This document shows, piece after piece, positions 1 to 7,654 of a stretch of 64,000 nucleotides of DNA. Origin of the DNA: Curtobacterium sp. 9128. Lineage in GTDB: Bacteria > Actinomycetota > Actinomycetes > Actinomycetales > Microbacteriaceae. Below the pieces are notes generated by a model. The model ran no database searches. It saw only the letters and a program-made list of their open reading frames with translations, and was not told the origin of the DNA. The stretch covers positions 624,263-688,262 of the forward strand of contig NZ_VEAF01000001.1 in assembly GCF_007673775.1 (NCBI RefSeq), given 5' to 3'. Both the position numbers and the translations under genes were made by a program. Every line of letters starts with the position of its first letter. Position 1 is the first letter of the stretch.

Positions 1-669
1 CGCACGCCGCCGGCACCGCGCGCGAAGGGCCAGCTCGTCGAGGGACTGCGGTACGCCGTCCGGAAGCCGACGATCATCGTGCCGGTCGTCCTCGTGGCGT
101 TCTTCTCGGTCTTCGCCCTGACCATGCCGGTGCTGCTCTCGGCGTTCGCGTCCGAGGTCTACCACGTCGGCGCCGGCGGCTACGGCGTCTTCAACTCGGC
201 GATCGCCATCGGCGCCCTCGCCGGCGCGCTGCTCTCCACCCGACGGGCCGTGGTCCGGCTCCGCACCATCGTCGGCGGGGTGTTCTGGACCGGCGTCCTG
301 CTCGTCGTCTCCGGCAGCATCCCGCTCATCGCGCCGTTCACCGTGATGCTCGTCGCCGTCGGGATGTCGCAGCTGCTGTTCCAGACCGCCTCGAACTCGC
401 TCGTGCAGCTGTCCTCGAACATCGCGATCCGCGGGCGCGTGATGTCCCTCTACGTCCTCGTGCTGCTCGGCGGCCAGGCGATCGGCGGTCCGCTCATGGG
501 GCAGGTGGTCGACCACTTCGGCGCACACGTCGGCATGGTCGTCGCCGGCGGGATCCCGGCCGCAGCAGCAGCCGTGGTCGGGCTCGTGCTCGCCCGCCGC
601 GGAGGGCTGCACCTGTCGGTGCGGATGCGGCACCACGTCCCGCTCCCGGCGATCGTCGGGCACCGCTGA
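1..669 (+). CDS. MFS transporter, C-terminal part (5' end outside window)
   Basis: The reading frame is open from the first base, so only the last 222 residues are present. The visible part has several hydrophobic helices separated by short Arg-rich loops, including a TRRAVVRLR loop, and a small-residue helix (GVFNSAIAIGALAGALLS) typical of the C-terminal half of major facilitator efflux pumps of the EntS/MFS_3 kind. It would be an inner-membrane exporter; the substrate cannot be told. It is convergent with the downstream oxidoreductase, and two strong hairpins lie between them. Confidence 0.8.
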   Translation, partial: RTPPAPRAKGQLVEGLRYAVRKPTIIVPVVLVAFFSVFALTMPVLLSAFASEVYHVGAGGYGVFNSAIAIGALAGALLSTRRAVVRLRTIVGGVFWTGVLLVVSGSIPLIAPFTVMLVAVGMSQLLFQTASNSLVQLSSNIAIRGRVMSLYVLVLLGGQAIGGPLMGQVVDHFGAHVGMVVAGGIPAAAAAVVGLVLARRGGLHLSVRMRHHVPLPAIVGHR

Positions 670-686
670 GACACGGGCGCGTCCAC

Positions 687-728
687 GGACGGGAGGCCCG
701 GTGCCAGCTGGCACCGGGCCTCCCGTCC
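687..728. terminator. Perfect 42-bp palindrome between convergent genes
   Basis: The two 21-base arms (687-707 and 708-728) are exact reverse complements with no spacer. Position just after the MFS stop and between convergent genes suggests a bidirectional terminator. The right arm runs into GGGCCTCCCGTCCGG (716-730), one base away from the 15-base motif that recurs elsewhere in the window. Confidence 0.7.
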
Positions 729-755
729 GGCATGCGGTCGCGTCGCACCCCGCTC

Positions 756-793
756 CGCACACCGCACCCCGTCAGGACGGGGTGCGGTGTGCG
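756..793. terminator. Hairpin of the CGCACCCCG family
   Basis: A perfect 17-bp stem (756-772 with 777-793) closes a CAGG loop. Outer flanks (743-754 and 797-811) add a looser second arm. It lies between convergent genes and is a second terminator candidate. The CGCACCCCG core is shared with the hairpins at 12687 and 13294. Confidence 0.65.
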
Positions 794-836
794 CGCAGGG
801 GTGCGGTGCGAGCCGGGGCGTCAGTACTCGAGGGCG

Positions 837-1484
837 TCAGTACGCGACGCCGAAGCGCGCCCGGTGGTGCGCCGGCTGCTCGATCTCGTCGACGATCGCG
901 ATGGCGTAGTCCGCACCGGAGATGTCCGAGTTGCCGTCGGCGTCGGTGAGCAGGACCTCGTCCGTCGTGCGGTAGGTGCCGCGACGCTCGCCGGGGTTGT
1001 AGCTGCCGAAGGCGGCTGCCGGGCTCACGTAGAACCAGTCGACGTCCGTGTCGCTCGCGCGGAGGGCGTCGAGGATCTGCGCGTGGCTCTTCGCCTCGGC
1101 CTTGAACGCGTCGGGGAAGTCGGGCGTGTCGAACAGGGCCGGCCCGTCCTCCGCGACCTTGAGCGACCCGGCGCCACCGACGATGCCGAGCCGCGCACCC
1201 GCCGCTGCCGCCGCGTCGACGAAGTGCTGGAAGTGGTCCTTGAGCTCGCTGCCGTCCGCCTGCACCGCGTGCAGCGAGACGACCACGACGTCGGCGCCCT
1301 TCGTGGTCTCGGCGACGAAGTCCGCGTCGAACGCGTCCCCCTGCGCCAGGGTCAGGCCCTCGGCGGGCTCGAGCTTCGAAGTGTCGCGGGCGATCGCGAC
1401 GACCTGGTGGCCGCGCGACAGCGCCTCGTGGGTGATGGCGGACCCGGCGTACCCGGTCCCTCCGACGACGACGATCCTGCTCAT
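837..1484 (-). CDS. NAD(P)H-binding atypical short-chain dehydrogenase (NmrA/YwnB type)
   Basis: This 215-residue protein begins with a Rossmann dinucleotide-binding motif (VVGGTGYAGSAI, about residues 5-16) and has the length and layout of NAD(P)H-binding SDR proteins related to biliverdin reductase B and YwnB. These typically act on quinones or other small oxidised molecules; the substrate is unknown. The ATG at 1484 is chosen because a GAGGA sequence lies just upstream; a longer frame exists but lacks support. It diverges from an HxlR regulator over a short intergenic region with a candidate operator, the usual arrangement for redox-stress-controlled oxidoreductases. Confidence 0.82.
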   Translation of the reverse strand: MSRIVVVGGTGYAGSAITHEALSRGHQVVAIARDTSKLEPAEGLTLAQGDAFDADFVAETTKGADVVVVSLHAVQADGSELKDHFQHFVDAAAAAGARLGIVGGAGSLKVAEDGPALFDTPDFPDAFKAEAKSHAQILDALRASDTDVDWFYVSPAAAFGSYNPGERRGTYRTTDEVLLTDADGNSDISGADYAIAIVDEIEQPAHHRARFGVAY

Positions 1485-1533
1485 GCGTGTTCCTCTCGTG
1501 TGGTGCGGTCGGTCGTGACTCACTGTAGGGGTG

Positions 1534-1553
1534 TTACTCTCTTTCGGTAAGTA
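1534..1553. promoter_or_regulatory. Candidate HxlR operator between divergent genes
   Basis: TTACT (1534-1538) and AGTA (1550-1553) form an interrupted inverted repeat; TTAC/GTAA (1534-1537, 1547-1550) is an alternative pairing. HxlR-type regulators such as YodB bind TACT-type dyads. The location, about 40-50 bp from both starts, fits an operator serving both genes. No binding evidence. Confidence 0.4.
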
Positions 1554-1592
1554 GGCACCTCACGGTGCGTGACTTCCGGTGCAGGAGGACCC

Positions 1593-1958
1593 ATGAGCGC
1601 ACTCGAGTACAGCCCCTACGCCGCCGACTGTCCCTCGCGACAGCTGCTCGACCGGATCGGCGATCGGTGGAGCGTGCTGACGATCGGGACACTCGCCGAC
1701 GGTCCCCAGCGGTACACGGTGATCGCCGCGCGTGTGCAGGGCGTGTCGCAGAAGATGCTCACGCAGACCCTCCGCGCGTTGGAACGGGACGGTCTGGTCA
1801 CCCGCACGGTCTTCCCCGAGATCCCGCCGCACGTCGAGTACGCGCTCACCGACGCCGGACGCGCACTCCGCACCGTGCTGCAGCCGCTCGAGGACTGGGC
1901 GACGTCGAACATGGCCGACGTGGAGCTCGCCCGCGAACGGTACGACGCCGCACACTGA
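1593..1958 (+). CDS. HxlR-family winged-helix regulator
   Basis: The 121-residue protein has the HxlR pattern: an early Cys (Cys11 in the YAADCPSRQLLDRIGDRW context), a winged helix with GVSQKMLTQTLRALERDGLV as recognition region, and ITDAGRAL-like wing and dimer helix. Cysteine-sensing HxlR proteins respond to quinones, aldehydes or disulfide stress. The ATG at 1593 is preceded by CAGGAGG at good spacing. Divergent from the NAD(P)H-binding protein and followed after 45 bases by a quinone-reductase-like gene, it probably controls one or both. Confidence 0.88.
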   Translation: MSALEYSPYAADCPSRQLLDRIGDRWSVLTIGTLADGPQRYTVIAARVQGVSQKMLTQTLRALERDGLVTRTVFPEIPPHVEYALTDAGRALRTVLQPLEDWATSNMADVELARERYDAAH

Positions 1959-2003
1959 CCGCAGCCTGGAATCGGCGTCGGCCACCGGTGGTTGCCTGGT
2001 CTC

Positions 2004-3032
2004 ATGCGATCGATCGTCTACTCGAAGCCCGGTGACTCGTCCGTCCTCTCCCTCGCGGACCGCGACCCGCAGGAGCCCGGCGCCGGCGAGGTCCGGGTCC
2101 GGGTCGTCGTCTCCGGCGTGAACCCCACGGACTGGAAGGCCCGCGCTGGTGGGACCTACGGCGACGGACTGCCCTTCCCCGAGATCACCCCGAACCAGGA
2201 CGGCGCCGGTGTCGTCGACGCCGTCGGTCCCGGGGTCGACGAGCTCGCGGTGGGCGACCGGGTCTGGCTCTACATGTCCGCGTCCGGTCGGCCGACCGGG
2301 ACCGCCCAGGAGCTGACGGTGGTGCCGGCGTCGCGTGCGGTCCGGCTGCCGGACGGCACCTCGTTCGACGTCGGTGCCTCCCTCGGCGTCCCCGCGATGA
2401 CGGCGCACCGTGCGCTCACCACTCACGAGGAGGGCCCGGCACGGCTCGGACCCGGCGCCCTCGACGGCATGACCGTGCTCGTGGCCGGCGGCGCCGGAGC
2501 CGTCGGTCACGCGGCGATCCAGCTCGCACGCTGGGCCGGCGCGACGGTGATCTCGACGATCAGCTCGGACGAGAAGGCCGCCCTCGCGACCGCTGCGGGA
2601 GCGCACCACACGGTGAACTACCGGCAGGACGACGCCGCCGACCAGATCCGGTCGATCGCCCCCGACGGGGTGGACATCGTCGTCGAGGTGTCGATCCCGC
2701 AGAACGCCCAGCTCGTCGCGGAGGTGCTCGCGAACCACGGCGTGGTCTCGATCTACGCGAACAACGGCGGTGACGAGGCGACGATCCCGATCCGTCCGAA
2801 CATGAGCATCAACGCCCGCTACCAGTTCCTGCTGCTCTACACGATCGGCGACGAAGCCCTGTCCGCCGCAGCGGAGGACGTCACCGAGGCGCTGCACGAC
2901 GGCGTCCTGCCCGTCGGTGAGGACGCGGGCCTGCCGATCACGCGGTTCGACCTCGCAGACACGGCCGCCGCGCACGACGCCGTCGAACAGGACACCGTGG
3001 GGAAGGTCCTCATCGACGTGCAGCCCGAGTAG
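2004..3032 (+). CDS. MDR-family NADPH:quinone oxidoreductase
   Basis: The 342-residue protein has an N-terminal GroES-like domain (VNPTDWKARAGGTY, about residues 38-51) and a Rossmann domain with VLVAGGAGAVGHAAIQLARW near residue 157. The zinc-ligand pattern of alcohol dehydrogenases is absent, so it belongs with zeta-crystallin/QOR-type NADPH-dependent reductases acting on quinones or enals. ATG 2004 (MRSIVYSKPG) is the family-like start; an in-frame TTG 12 bases upstream is less likely. It follows the HxlR gene on the same strand and is a plausible regulatory target. Confidence 0.85.
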   Translation: MRSIVYSKPGDSSVLSLADRDPQEPGAGEVRVRVVVSGVNPTDWKARAGGTYGDGLPFPEITPNQDGAGVVDAVGPGVDELAVGDRVWLYMSASGRPTGTAQELTVVPASRAVRLPDGTSFDVGASLGVPAMTAHRALTTHEEGPARLGPGALDGMTVLVAGGAGAVGHAAIQLARWAGATVISTISSDEKAALATAAGAHHTVNYRQDDAADQIRSIAPDGVDIVVEVSIPQNAQLVAEVLANHGVVSIYANNGGDEATIPIRPNMSINARYQFLLLYTIGDEALSAAAEDVTEALHDGVLPVGEDAGLPITRFDLADTAAAHDAVEQDTVGKVLIDVQPE

Positions 3033-3124
3033 CGGCGTCACGGCGCGGCCGCGGCGCGGAAGGGCGGCGCGGCGTCTCGAAACGCAGGGCCGCACGTGGC
3101 GTCCGCGCATCCGGTGCGCGTCGG

Positions 3125-3304
3125 TCAGCGGTGGCGGCGCGGCCGCCCGGTGAGCCGGGCGCGTGCCGCCCGCAGGGCCCGGTCGAGGTTCGCCGCGACC
3201 ACGTTCGGGTCGTCGTAGTCCGCATCCGTGGGCTCGACCAGGCGCTCGCGACGCCCGACCGGCGCGCGGCCGAACGAGAACGGACCGGGGTGCACGCTCG
3301 TCAT
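3125..3304 (-). CDS. Small Arg-rich hypothetical protein (59 aa)
   Basis: Fifty-nine residues, with a basic C-terminal tail (ARARLTGRPRRHR) and a central acidic stretch (EPTDADYDDPN). The ATG at 3304 starts MTSVHPGPFSFGRAPVGRRE; GC3 is high and the codon use resembles neighbours. No known domain is recognised. It lies 55 bases downstream of the GAF-domain gene on the same strand and may be co-transcribed with it. Confidence 0.5.
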   Translation of the reverse strand: MTSVHPGPFSFGRAPVGRRERLVEPTDADYDDPNVVAANLDRALRAARARLTGRPRRHR

Positions 3305-3359
3305 GGCGCCAGGGTACGACCGTCGACCGACACGCGCACCCGGGTCACGAGCCAGGGCG

Positions 3360-4163
3360 TCACGTCGTGCGCTCGCGGACCGGGAACGCCATCGTGCATG
3401 CGGCGGCCACGTACTGGGCCACGACGTCGACGTTCCGGACGTCCAGGTCGGCGAAGGCATCGGGGGCCGGGGAGTCGACCGTGAGCATGCCGAACGAGTA
3501 GCCCTCCCCGCGGATGACGACCGCGACGTAGGACCGCCAGCGCGGGTCGAAGTCGGGAGCGTCGTCGACGGCGTCGACGTCCGACTCCCGGTCCCCGACG
3601 ACCCGGGGCTGACCACCCGCCAGCACCCACTCGAGGTTGCGGTCGCCGTACGGGGTCCCGGCGCGGAAGGTGCCCGCCGTGTCGCCGGCACCGCCGTGGC
3701 CGATCGGTTCGAGGGCGTCGAGCGACGGGGACAGCAGGTAGACGTTCGCGCGGACGTCCGGCACGTGTGGGAGCAGGTAGAACGCCAGGGCCGCCGCGGC
3801 GCGGTCGGCGAACGCACCGAGCTCGCTCCGTCTGGTCGCGTGGTCGTGCGCCGCGAACCGGGTGAGCCGCGTGGCGATCTGCCCGAAGCCGTACTGCACC
3901 GCGACCTCGTACGCGGCGAGCGCTGTGGCCCCGGCCTCCTCGGCGCGGCGTCGAGCGGCGGCGGACCGACGGGCACGCACGACCTGCCAGACGACGACGC
4001 CCGCGAACACGAGGAGGGCGACGACGACCAGGACGGCGCGCTCGACGGGGACGCCGACCAGGTTCGGTGCCTGGAACACCGCCGTCGGCAGTGCGGCCGC
4101 GACGATCGGCAGCACGACGTCGCCGTACCGCCTGCCGTCCGTCCGCTCGTTCCCCTGACCCAC
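3360..4163 (-). CDS. Membrane-anchored GAF-like domain protein
   Basis: The 267-residue protein has two hydrophobic segments near the N terminus (about residues 17-33 and 42-62), a short Arg/Ala-rich coiled stretch (RARRSAAARRRAEEAGATA), and a C-terminal region with the feel of a GAF sensor (YVAVVIRGEGYSFGMLTVDS near residues 210-230). It would sense a signal at the cytoplasmic face, but no output domain is attached and the ligand is unknown. The start is a GTG at 4163 with CGAGG upstream. It is divergent from the ROK regulator. Confidence 0.6.
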   Translation of the reverse strand: MGQGNERTDGRRYGDVVLPIVAAALPTAVFQAPNLVGVPVERAVLVVVALLVFAGVVVWQVVRARRSAAARRRAEEAGATALAAYEVAVQYGFGQIATRLTRFAAHDHATRRSELGAFADRAAAALAFYLLPHVPDVRANVYLLSPSLDALEPIGHGGAGDTAGTFRAGTPYGDRNLEWVLAGGQPRVVGDRESDVDAVDDAPDFDPRWRSYVAVVIRGEGYSFGMLTVDSPAPDAFADLDVRNVDVVAQYVAAACTMAFPVRERTT

Positions 4164-4308
4164 ACCTCGACGCTAAGTGCGACCACCGACCTCCACGGCC
4201 GGATCCGGACAGTCGCCGCACGCGGCACGGTTCGAGGGCGCCCCGCTCGCGGGCGACGTGCCCAGCCTCCACCGGTGACGCTCCGGAGGGGGTGACTACG
4301 CTGTCCCC

Positions 4309-5481
4309 GTGCCAGAGCAACGCCACCGACCGGGGAACCAGACTTCACTGCGTGAAGCCAACCGGGGTCGCATCGTCGCGGCGGTGAAGCGGCACGGCGG
4401 GCTGACGCAGGTGGAGCTCGCGGGGGTGACCGGTCTGTCGCCGGCGACGGTGTCGAACATCGTCAAGGAGCTCGTCGCGACCGGGGCGCTGCATGCAACG
4501 CCGAGCACGTCGAGCGGCCGACGCGCCCTTCGGGTGACCCTGCCGCACGGCCTCGGGCTGGTGGCCGGCGTGCACGTCGCGCCGCGGCACCTCCGCGTCG
4601 CCCTGTCCGACCTCAACGCCACGGTGTTGGCGGAACGGCACATGCCACTCGCCCGCGACCACCGCGCCGACGCCGAGCTCGACAAGACCGCGCTGCTCGT
4701 GATGGACATGGTCGAGGCCGTGGAGTCGTCGATGGACGAGGTGTTGTCGGTCGGCCTCGCGGTGGCCGCTCCCGTCGACCGACGCACGGGCATGACGGCG
4801 CGCGGGGGGATCCTCCGTGGCTGGGACGGCGTCCCCCTCGGCGACTCGCTGTCCCGACGCCTGGACAAGCCCGTGCAGGTCGACAACTCGGCGAACCTCG
4901 CGGCACTCGCCGAGCACCGCAGCGGTGCCGCACGGGGTCGGAGCACCGTCGTGACCCTCGACGTCGGCAACGGCATCGGCGCGGGTCTGATCCTCGACGG
5001 GCACCTCTTCCGCGGGCACCACGGGGTCGCGGGCGAGTTCGGGCACACGCCCGTCCTGCCGCACGGGCCGGTCTGCCGGTGCGGTGCCCGGGGCTGCCTG
5101 GAAGCGGTCGCCGGCGCGCCTGCCGTGCTCGAGGGCGTCCGGGACGCGGTGGGCACCCTGAAGCTCGCCGACCTCGTGCTCCGGGCGATGGCCGGCGACG
5201 ACAGGTGCATCCGCGCGATCGCCGACGCCGGGCGCGCGATCGGGACGGCGGCCGTCGGCCTGTGCAACCTGCTCGACCCGGAGCGGCTGGTCGTCACGGG
5301 CGAGTTCGCGCGCGCGGGCGAGCTCCTCCTCGGTCCGCTCCGGCACGCGCTCGAGTCCTCGCTCATCGTCGACACCGACGGCACGCCGGACGTCGTGCAG
5401 GGCCAGCTCGGCGAGAAGGCCGCGGTCACCGGGGCACTCGCGATGGCGATCGAGGCGGTCGACGTCACGCAGCCGCGCTGA
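4309..5481 (+). CDS. ROK-family transcriptional repressor (XylR/NagC type)
   Basis: The 390-residue protein carries an N-terminal winged helix-turn-helix (GGLTQVELAGVTGLSPATVS, about residues 30-49) followed by a ROK kinase-like sensor domain: the sugar/ATP region near DVGNGIGAGLILDGHL and the zinc-binding cysteine cluster CRCGARGCLE near residues 257-266. This layout is that of sugar-responsive repressors such as XylR and NagC. It starts with GTG at 4309 and lies 160 bases upstream of, and co-oriented with, a xylose-type ABC importer, which it very probably regulates. Confidence 0.9.
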   Translation: MPEQRHRPGNQTSLREANRGRIVAAVKRHGGLTQVELAGVTGLSPATVSNIVKELVATGALHATPSTSSGRRALRVTLPHGLGLVAGVHVAPRHLRVALSDLNATVLAERHMPLARDHRADAELDKTALLVMDMVEAVESSMDEVLSVGLAVAAPVDRRTGMTARGGILRGWDGVPLGDSLSRRLDKPVQVDNSANLAALAEHRSGAARGRSTVVTLDVGNGIGAGLILDGHLFRGHHGVAGEFGHTPVLPHGPVCRCGARGCLEAVAGAPAVLEGVRDAVGTLKLADLVLRAMAGDDRCIRAIADAGRAIGTAAVGLCNLLDPERLVVTGEFARAGELLLGPLRHALESSLIVDTDGTPDVVQGQLGEKAAVTGALAMAIEAVDVTQPR

Positions 5482-5551
5482 CCACGCGCGGTCGGTTCGG
5501 CACGCTGGCTCCGGCTGCCGCAAGATAACGATTTCGGTGTTGCCCGACGAA

Positions 5552-5578
5552 CCTTGCGTTCAAGTCTTGCAGCCAAGG
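5552..5578. promoter_or_regulatory. Candidate ROK operator upstream of the sugar importer
   Basis: CCTTG (5552-5556) and CAAGG (5574-5578) form an interrupted dyad, with a second CAAG-T-CTTG dyad (5561-5569) nested inside. It lies 64 bases before the binding-protein start, a position suitable for blocking transcription. Assignment to the ROK repressor is inference. Confidence 0.35.
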
Positions 5579-5641
5579 AGGCTCGCTGCCACACTCAGGG
5601 CACCGCCAACGTAGGCGGTCCACCTGTTGGAGGACGTTTCA

Positions 5642-6751
5642 ATGAAGAAAGCCACCACACGAGCCATGCTGGGCGTCGGCGCCCTGCTGCTCGCGATCAC
5701 CACCCTCGCGGGGTGTTCCAACGGCGCCGGCGCGGGCACCGCGTCCGGCAGCGGCGATGCGTCGACGGCGAAGATCGGTCTGCTCCTCCCCGACTCCGTC
5801 ACCGCGCGGTACGCCAGCGCCGACCGACCGCTCTTCACCGCCGAGGTGAAGAAGCAGTGCAGCGGCTGCTCCGTCGTCTACGCGAACGCCGACGGCGACG
5901 CATCCAAGCAGCTGCAGCAGGCACAGTCGATGCTCACCCAGGGCGTCAAGGTCCTCGTCCTCGACCCCTTCGACGGCGAGGCGGCTGCGTCCATCGTCGA
6001 ACAGGCCAAGGCGAAGAAGGTCCCGGTGATCTCCTACGACCGCCTGATCGACAGCCCGGACCTGAGCTACTACATCTCGTTCGACAACGAGAAGGTCGGC
6101 CAGCTCCAGGGACAGGCACTCGTCGACGCCCTCAAGGCGAAGGGCGTCGCCGCCGGGTCGGGGATCATCATGGTGAACGGCTCCCCCACGGACAACAACG
6201 CCTCCCAGTTCAAGAAGGGAGCGCACTCGGTCATCGACGACAGCGGCTACAAGGTGCTCGCCGAGTACGACACACCCGGTTGGGATCCCGCCAAGGCGCA
6301 GGACTGGGCATCCGGGCAGATCAGCAAGCTCGGTGCGGACAAGATCACCGGTGTGTACGCGGCGAACGACGACACCGCCGGCGGCGTGATCGCGGCGCTC
6401 AAGTCCGCGGGCGCACAGTCGCTGCCCCCGGTGACCGGTCAGGACGCGTCCCTCGCCGGCATCCAGCGCATCCTCGCGGGTGAGCAGTACATGACGGTCT
6501 ACAAGGCGTTCAAGCCGGAGGCCTCGCAGGCCGCCGACCTCGCGATCCAGTTCGCGCAGGGCAAGAGCCCGAAGGGTGACACGACCGTGAAGACCGCCAA
6601 GGGCGACTCCGTGCAGTCCACGCTGCTGAAGCCGGTCGCCGTCACCACCACGAACGTCGAGTCGACGGTGGTCAAGGACGGCCTCTACACGGTCTCGCAG
6701 ATCTGCACGTCGCAGTACGCCTCGGCGTGCGACGAGGCCGGGGTCAAGTAG
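5642..6751 (+). CDS. xylF: Xylose-type ABC transporter substrate-binding lipoprotein
   Basis: A 369-residue periplasmic-binding-protein-like sugar receptor. The N terminus is a lipoprotein signal peptide ending in lipobox LAGC, so it is tethered to the outer face of the membrane. The mature part resembles XylF/ChvE: VISYDRLI, YYISFDNEKVGQLQG, PVTGQDASLAGIQRI and GEQYMTVYK match the pentose/hexose-binding signature. ATG 5642 follows GGAGG at 5630. Xylose is the best guess, but related proteins bind arabinose, glucose or galactose. First gene of an importer operon under the ROK repressor. Confidence 0.88.
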   Translation: MKKATTRAMLGVGALLLAITTLAGCSNGAGAGTASGSGDASTAKIGLLLPDSVTARYASADRPLFTAEVKKQCSGCSVVYANADGDASKQLQQAQSMLTQGVKVLVLDPFDGEAAASIVEQAKAKKVPVISYDRLIDSPDLSYYISFDNEKVGQLQGQALVDALKAKGVAAGSGIIMVNGSPTDNNASQFKKGAHSVIDDSGYKVLAEYDTPGWDPAKAQDWASGQISKLGADKITGVYAANDDTAGGVIAALKSAGAQSLPPVTGQDASLAGIQRILAGEQYMTVYKAFKPEASQAADLAIQFAQGKSPKGDTTVKTAKGDSVQSTLLKPVAVTTTNVESTVVKDGLYTVSQICTSQYASACDEAGVK

Positions 6752-6785
6752 GCCGCGGAGCCGGTCCGACCCCACCGAACAGCCC

Positions 6786-6818
6786 GCCCGCCCGGTCCCG
6801 AGCACGGACCGGGCGGGC
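6786..6818 (+). terminator. Intercistronic hairpin between binding protein and ATPase genes
   Basis: A perfect 13-bp stem (6786-6798 with 6806-6818) and 7-base loop sits in the 90-base gap. No U-run follows. In binding-protein operons such hairpins commonly protect the upstream message or attenuate transcription so that the receptor is made in excess over the membrane parts. Confidence 0.6.
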
Positions 6819-6841
6819 CTCACCGATCGAGGACGACACCC

Positions 6842-7654
6842 GTGACCACCGAGCCAGCAGTCCCCAGCAGCACCACCGCCGAACCCGTGATGAGCCTGCG
6901 CGGCATCACGAAGCGCTTCGGCGCGGTCCAGGCACTCAGCGACATCGACTTCGACGTCCACGCCGGCGAGGTGATCGCCATCGTCGGCGACAACGGCGCC
7001 GGCAAGTCGACGTTCGTCAAGATCCTCGCCGGCGTGTACACGCCCGACGGCGGGACCATCACCTTCAACGGTGCCGAGGTCAGCATCCCGAACCCCGCCG
7101 CCGCGCAGACCCTCGGGATCGCGACCGTCTTCCAGGACCTCGCCCTGGCGGACAACCTCGACGTCGTGTCGAACCTGTTCCTCGGCCGCGAGGTGGCCCA
7201 CCCCCTCCTCGACGAGGAGGAGATGGAACGACGGTCGTGGGAGCTGCTGCAGCAGCTCGCCGCGCGGATCCCGTCCGTCCGGATCCCGATCGCGTCGCTC
7301 TCCGGCGGCCAGCGGCAGACGGTCGCGATCGCCCGGTCGCTCATCGGGGAGCCGCAGGTCGTCATCCTCGACGAGCCCACCGCGGCCCTCGGCGTCGCGC
7401 AGACCGCCGAGGTGCTCAACCTGGTCGAGCGTCTGCGGGAACGGGGACTCGGCGTGGTCCTCATCAGCCACAACCTCGCGGACGTCCAGGCCGTCGCCGA
7501 CCGGGTCGCCGTGCTGCGCCTCGGTCGGAACAACGGCACGTTCCGCATCGACGACGTCTCCTACGAGGAGATCATCGCGGCCATCACCGGCGCCACCGAC
7601 AACGCCGTCACCCGTCGCGCCGCCGCGCGGACCGAGCAGGAGACCACAGCATGA
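6842..7654 (+). CDS. xylG: Sugar ABC transporter ATP-binding protein, single-domain
   Basis: This 270-residue ATPase has Walker A GDNGAGKST (about residues 49-57), signature LSGGQRQ (about 153) and Walker B VVILDEP (about 173), energising the xylose-type importer. Most XylG/RbsA/MglA ATPases are about 500 residues with two nucleotide-binding domains; this has only one, as in FrcA-type fructose importers, so it must work as a dimer. GTG start at 6842; it overlaps the permease start by four bases (ATGA), implying translational coupling. Confidence 0.9.
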   Translation: MTTEPAVPSSTTAEPVMSLRGITKRFGAVQALSDIDFDVHAGEVIAIVGDNGAGKSTFVKILAGVYTPDGGTITFNGAEVSIPNPAAAQTLGIATVFQDLALADNLDVVSNLFLGREVAHPLLDEEEMERRSWELLQQLAARIPSVRIPIASLSGGQRQTVAIARSLIGEPQVVILDEPTAALGVAQTAEVLNLVERLRERGLGVVLISHNLADVQAVADRVAVLRLGRNNGTFRIDDVSYEEIIAAITGATDNAVTRRAAARTEQETTA

